This document shows positions 14,405 to 17,253 of a stretch of DNA of 17,253 bases, one piece after another; the first letter of the stretch is position 1; every line of letters begins with the position of its first letter. Location: NCBI GenBank assembly GCA_017543165.1, contig JAFYGL010000779.1:1-17253 (forward strand), given 5' to 3'. The notes under the pieces are model-generated. The model had not been told where the DNA came from. It ran no database searches and worked only from the letters and a program-made list of their open reading frames with translations. Both the position numbers and the translations under genes were made by a program. Source of the DNA: Victivallales bacterium. GTDB lineage: Bacteria; Verrucomicrobiota; Lentisphaeria; Oligosphaerales; Oligosphaeraceae.

Positions 14405-15128
14405 TTTTCGTCTCCTCCCAGTTTTGGGGTTTGCAAATCCAAACTTTAACTCCGATCAGGCCTGCAAGGGTATGGGCCTCGGAGAATCCATAGTCGATGT
14501 TGGCGCGCAGTGTATGGAGCGGCACCTTGCCGTCCTTGTACTGCTCTGTCTTGGCGATTTCGGCGCCGTTCAAACGGCCAGAGCAACGGACCTTGATGCC
14601 CTCTGCGCCCTGCTCCATCGCATTCTGGATGGCGCGCTTCATCGCACGGCGGAACGCCACACGCTTCACCAGCTGCTGAGTGATGGACTCCGCCACCAGC
14701 TGAGCATCCACTTCTGCCTTGTGGATTTCCTTGACGTCGATGATGATTTCAGCTGCGCCTGCGATTGGGGCTATGAGAGCCTTGATCTTGTTGATGCCCT
14801 CGGTTCCCTTCTTGTCGCCACGACCTTTGCCTTTTTCCTTTTCCTTCGGCTCCGCTGGTGCCGCCGCCTTGGCGTCTGCACCGCCGAACTTGCCGCTGAC
14901 TATGACGCCAGGACGCGCCGAGAAAATGGAGATACGGACACGTTTTCCGCTGCGCTCGATGACTATCTTGCTGACTGCCGCAGAGGCGAGTTCCTTCGTC
15001 AGCTTCTCGCGGATTTTCAGGTCCGCCTGAAGCAGTGTGCCGAAGTCCTTCTTACGGGCAAACCAGCGCGATTTCCAGTCTTTCGTGACGGGCAGCCGGA
15101 ATCCAATTGGATTGACTTTTTGACCCAC
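14328..15128 (-). CDS. rpsC: 30S ribosomal protein S3 with an insertion in the KH loop
   Basis: 266 residues with a GTG start, AGGAG eight bases upstream. The N-terminus [20 protein letters not shown] is standard. The KH type II domain normally reads PGVVIGKKGAEIEKL; here PGVIVSGK at 73-80 is followed by about 25 extra residues rich in Ala, Lys, Glu and Gly (about 81-106) before [14 protein letters not shown] resumes the helix. The C-terminal domain is normal: [50 protein letters not shown] and GVKVWI. After VWI the frame continues for 35 residues (basic, low complexity), the last 26 of which overlap rplP. S3 lines the mRNA entry tunnel. A frameshift artefact is unlikely, because the reading frame is intact on both sides of the insertion. 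Confidence 0.95.
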   Translation of the reverse strand: MGQKVNPIGFRLPVTKDWKSRWFARKKDFGTLLQADLKIREKLTKELASAAVSKIVIERSGKRVRISIFSARPGVIVSGKFGGADAKAAAPAEPKEKEKGKGRGDKKGTEGINKIKALIAPIAGAAEIIIDVKEIHKAEVDAQLVAESITQQLVKRVAFRRAMKRAIQNAMEQGAEGIKVRCSGRLNGAEIAKTEQYKDGKVPLHTLRANIDYGFSEAHTLAGLIGVKVWICKPQNWEETKNAFNAQTRGTSKGSARQSRRNRDAQ

Positions 15129-15144
15129 GGGTTACACTCCTGAA

Positions 15145-15486
15145 TTACTGTTGGTCTGATACTACGATACGGATATGGCTTGTCCTCTTCCGGATGTGCC
15201 CTGCCGAACCTCTTGCCTTCGGGCGGAAGCGCTTCAATGTTGGGCCCTCGCCGATCAGTGCCTCTTTAACAATGAGGTACTGGCGGTCGACTGGTGTCGC
15301 CACATCGTTCTCTGCGTTCGCCACTGCGGACTTGAGTGTCTTTTCGATCAGACGGGCAGCTTTGCGCGGAATCAGACTCAGCATGTTCATGGCCTCGACG
15401 GCGCTGTGCCCTTGAATCAGGCGGGACACCTCACGTGCCTTGAACGCGGAAATCCGCACGTTTTTTGTAACGGCTAACTTTTCCAT
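15145..15486 (-). CDS. rplV: 50S ribosomal protein L22
   Basis: 113 residues. The ATG at 15486 gives MEKLAVTKNVRISAFKAREVSRLIQG, a proper L22 start; the open frame to 15585 adds a non-homologous stretch. The conserved NAENDVATPVDRQYLIVKEALIGEGPTLKRFRPKARGSAGHIRKRTSHIRIVV end is present, including the hairpin that lines the exit tunnel. It is the first ribosomal gene here. rpsS and rplB, which normally precede it, are replaced by an unrelated gene 95 bp upstream. No strong promoter or terminator is seen in that gap, so the operon promoter may lie inside or beyond the upstream gene. Confidence 0.97.
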   Translation of the reverse strand: MEKLAVTKNVRISAFKAREVSRLIQGHSAVEAMNMLSLIPRKAARLIEKTLKSAVANAENDVATPVDRQYLIVKEALIGEGPTLKRFRPKARGSAGHIRKRTSHIRIVVSDQQ

Positions 15487-15581
15487 TTTTCTGCTTTGTT
15501 TATGACTTCGTTCTATGTGCCTTGGCGCAAGACCAGCCACGATCTCGCACCTGTGAAAAAAAATTCTTCGTCTTGCACGCC

Positions 15582-16346
15582 TCAATGCTCGGGGGAAAGC
15601 AATGCGCCCTCAATCACATGGCCCATCTTTCCCTCTATCAGCACCGCCGTGCTAAAGTCCTGGCGGCAGGCTATGGTCCTCAGCTTGGCAATCACCACGC
15701 CTCCCTTGTCGGTAAGGCACCATACTTTGCCAGGCCTGATTCCATTGAGGCTGCCTTTGTCCAGCGTCACTGTCTCTTCCTTGCTGTTCACGGACAGGAC
15801 CTGCGCACCAGTTGCGGAGGCTCCACCCATTATCTGGGGCACTGGAACCAGACTGTCATCAACAGCTTTCTTCAATACGGCAAGCCGCCGCTCCAATTCC
15901 GATTTCACGGCTTCGCTGGGCTGCAGCACTTCCAATAATGAAGAGAGACACTTTTCAAAATCAAGCAGTGTTTGCCGGACTTCTAACTGCCTCCTGACCA
16001 TCAGGTCAAGGGCCTCCAGCACGTCTGCCTTGTCGGAGTCTCCGGATTGCTTTTTCTGGATAAGACGGGCGGCCTCTGCCTCCATCTCCCTAAGGTTCCG
16101 AAGAACTTGGTGGCTCTCGACATACAATGCGGCGTAGCGCGATCTCAGAGCATCAAGCTCACCCCGCATCTTCCGCAGTTCGAGTTCCAGCTCAAGGGAA
16201 CGCCGCTCGGCGGATTCCCTTGCCTCCTGAGCCTCTTTCACAGCCAGCCCGTTTCCAGGCTCCTGTGAATAGCACTCGCTTGCTAGAAAAGTAACTAGGG
16301 TGCATAATATACACAATACTCTTTTTTTTGCAAAACGATTGGCCAT
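15582..16346 (-). CDS. Secreted coiled-coil protein of unknown function
   Basis: 254 residues from the ATG at 16346, which has AGAGG nine bases upstream; an in-frame TTG at 16367 is less likely. A basic start and hydrophobic stretch (RVLCILCTLVTFLA) form a signal peptide ending near CYSQ. Residues of about 35-160 are charged and heptad-like (EARESAERRSLELELELRK, and so on), a long coiled coil. The last 80 residues are beta-rich: VLSVNSKEETVTLDKGSLNGIRPGKVW, then VAKLRTI and STAVLIEG, ending with EGALL. This pattern resembles the small beta-barrel domain at the end of FlgT-type proteins and other envelope proteins. The family could not be named. It lies directly upstream of rplV on the same strand with no visible terminator between them. 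Confidence 0.75.
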   Translation of the reverse strand: MANRFAKKRVLCILCTLVTFLASECYSQEPGNGLAVKEAQEARESAERRSLELELELRKMRGELDALRSRYAALYVESHQVLRNLREMEAEAARLIQKKQSGDSDKADVLEALDLMVRRQLEVRQTLLDFEKCLSSLLEVLQPSEAVKSELERRLAVLKKAVDDSLVPVPQIMGGASATGAQVLSVNSKEETVTLDKGSLNGIRPGKVWCLTDKGGVVIAKLRTIACRQDFSTAVLIEGKMGHVIEGALLSPEH

Positions 16347-16376
16347 TTTTTTGTTTCCTCTGGTCAATTTTCATCC

Positions 16377-16477
16377 AATTTGCGCGGCCATTGCCCTCGC
16401 ATCAGGACGAAGGAATGCCATACGACTTCTGCATTGCATAGGAAGTCCCGCGACCTGATGAGCGGTCCGCGCAAATT
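16377..16477. repeat. Interrupted inverted repeat filling the gap before the coiled-coil gene
   Basis: AATTTGCGCGG (16377-16387) pairs with CCGCGCAAATT (16467-16477), and further in CATCAGG (16400-16406) pairs with CCTGATG (16454-16460). Inside lie smaller pairings such as GACTTC/GAAGTC. It could be a structured RNA leader or 3' end, or a remnant of a mobile repeat. No T-run follows on the minus strand, so it is not a simple terminator. Confidence 0.6.
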
Positions 16478-17253
16478 TTAACTATGTTGCAAATCCGCCG
16501 CCAGGAAGTAGTGGTCGCTGGGGTACATGGTTCCGCTGTGGTCGCAGATTATCTCGGTTGCCTTCGCCTCCAATGCGCCCCTTATGAAAATGTAGTCCAT
16601 GCGCCCCGACTGGCCGTCTGGCATTGGGCCGCGCCATTTGTCACCCAGGAAATCATGGCAAGTTGGGAAGAGCCTCTTGTCCTCTGGCATGGTGTCCTTC
16701 CAGCCTGCCGCCTCCAGCGCCTTGACAGCGGTATTGTTTGCATCGCAGTTCAAGTCCCCTGTCAGGATGTGCGGTATATCCTGCGGCCATGCCGCCACAT
16801 CCTCATTGATCATTTCAGCCGCCTTGTCCCTGGCCAGTTGCGATGCATGGTCGAAATGCGTGTTGACAAGCCTGAACAAGCTCCCGTCGGCATCTTCCAG
16901 CAAAAGCCAGTTCACAAGCCTGACGCATTCGCTGCCCCAGCCTTTCGTGCCTGCCACATGAGGCTTTTCGGAAAGATGCCACCCGCCGCCGCCATGAGAG
17001 CGAAAAACCTTTTTCCTATAGAATATGGCATTCTCGGGAAAATAGTCCCCAGCGTATGAATTCGTGTAGAACACATCATACTCATTGCCAAAACGCCTTG
17101 TAAAATCGGCCAGTTGCACATTATGGCATTCCTGCAGGCAAAGCAGATCGGGCTCACGGCTGGCAATGCAGTCCAGGCAATATTCCCCACGCTGGCTCCA
17201 GTGCCTTTCGCCAGTGTCATGCCCCATGGACGAAAAACGTATGTTGCAAGTCA
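16478..17253 (-). CDS. Endonuclease/exonuclease/phosphatase family protein, N-terminus beyond the window
   Basis: The frame stays open to the right edge, so the true start lies outside. The first visible residues TCNIRFSSMGHDTGERHWSQRG are the family's opening strand (the Asn of NIR helps bind metal), and an internal ATG at 17227 is therefore not the start. Other motifs in order: PDLLCLQE (catalytic Glu), FPENAIFYRK, LVNTHFDHAS (active-site His), ILTGDLNCDANN (Asp and Asn of the active site), RMDYIFIRG and YPSDHYFLAADL (final Asp-His pair). All core residues are present, so an active Mg-dependent phosphodiesterase or phosphatase is likely; the substrate (nucleic acid, lipid or sugar phosphate) is unknown. 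No signal peptide can be judged because the start is missing. Confidence 0.88.
   Translation of the reverse strand, partial: TCNIRFSSMGHDTGERHWSQRGEYCLDCIASREPDLLCLQECHNVQLADFTRRFGNEYDVFYTNSYAGDYFPENAIFYRKKVFRSHGGGGWHLSEKPHVAGTKGWGSECVRLVNWLLLEDADGSLFRLVNTHFDHASQLARDKAAEMINEDVAAWPQDIPHILTGDLNCDANNTAVKALEAAGWKDTMPEDKRLFPTCHDFLGDKWRGPMPDGQSGRMDYIFIRGALEAKATEIICDHSGTMYPSDHYFLAADLQHS

Noticed and set aside
14810..14895. Frameshift or assembly error as the cause of the S3 insertion
   Set aside because: The reading frame is the same before and after, the inserted codons are in frame without stops, and both flanks match S3.
15555..15580. T-run after the coiled-coil gene as an intrinsic terminator
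   Set aside because: Eight T are present on the minus strand, but no stable hairpin precedes them.
16478..17227. ATG at 17227 as the start of the endonuclease/exonuclease/phosphatase-family gene
   Set aside because: In-frame codons upstream encode TCNIRFSS, the conserved first strand of the family, so the gene extends past the window.

Overview
The window looks like a chromosomal segment from an uncultured member of the PVC superphylum, most likely Lentisphaerota (Victivallis-like). This is inference. It rests on a pseudopilin with the N-terminus [19 protein letters not shown] followed by [12 protein letters not shown], a neutral-ceramidase-fold protein next to a xylose-isomerase-like barrel, a giant secreted glycosidase-like protein, and an spc ribosomal operon without rpmD. 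All protein genes are on the minus strand. The only plus-strand gene is a tRNA.

Layout, left to right: (1) 1-2121, a two-gene unit read leftward from a promoter near 2150-2180: a neutral-ceramidase-like protein, then a xylose-isomerase-like protein cut by the window edge. (2) 2122-2483, an intergenic stretch with a 150-bp inverted-repeat (MITE/REP-pair-like) element and a terminator. (3) 2484-6349, a pseudopilin and a 1039-residue secreted glycoside-hydrolase-like protein, 14 bp apart, behind a perfect TTGACA-N17-TATAAT promoter. (4) 6489-6688, an initiator tRNA on the plus strand with its own promoter and tandem terminators; the tRNA has several non-canonical bases, including C33. (5) 6689-7795, a NahK-like sugar 1-kinase whose leader carries a heptanucleotide tandem repeat with an inverted copy about 110 bp away. 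(6) 7983-15486, a ribosomal operon read leftward: rplV, rpsC, rplP, rpmC, rpsQ, rplN, rplX, rplE, rpsZ (zinc-type S14), rpsH, rplF, rplR, rpsE, rplO, secY, closed by an intrinsic terminator. rpmD is missing between rpsE and rplO, and the usual upstream S10 genes are not present beside rplV. (7) 15582-17253, a secreted coiled-coil protein of unknown function, a 100-bp inverted-repeat gap, and an endonuclease/exonuclease/phosphatase-family gene cut by the right edge.

The ribosomal block is a conventional expression unit (small subunit, large subunit, translocon) with three oddities: S3 carries a charged insertion of about 25 residues inside the KH GXXG loop, the end of rpsC overlaps the start of rplP by 77 nt, and related GC-rich hairpins sit in the wider gaps of the operon. 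The flanking genes point to a carbohydrate-degrading life style: secreted glycosidase-like protein, sugar kinase, sugar-isomerase fold. No CRISPR array, prophage or transposase gene was seen. The most unusual items are the C33 initiator tRNA and the modified S3.
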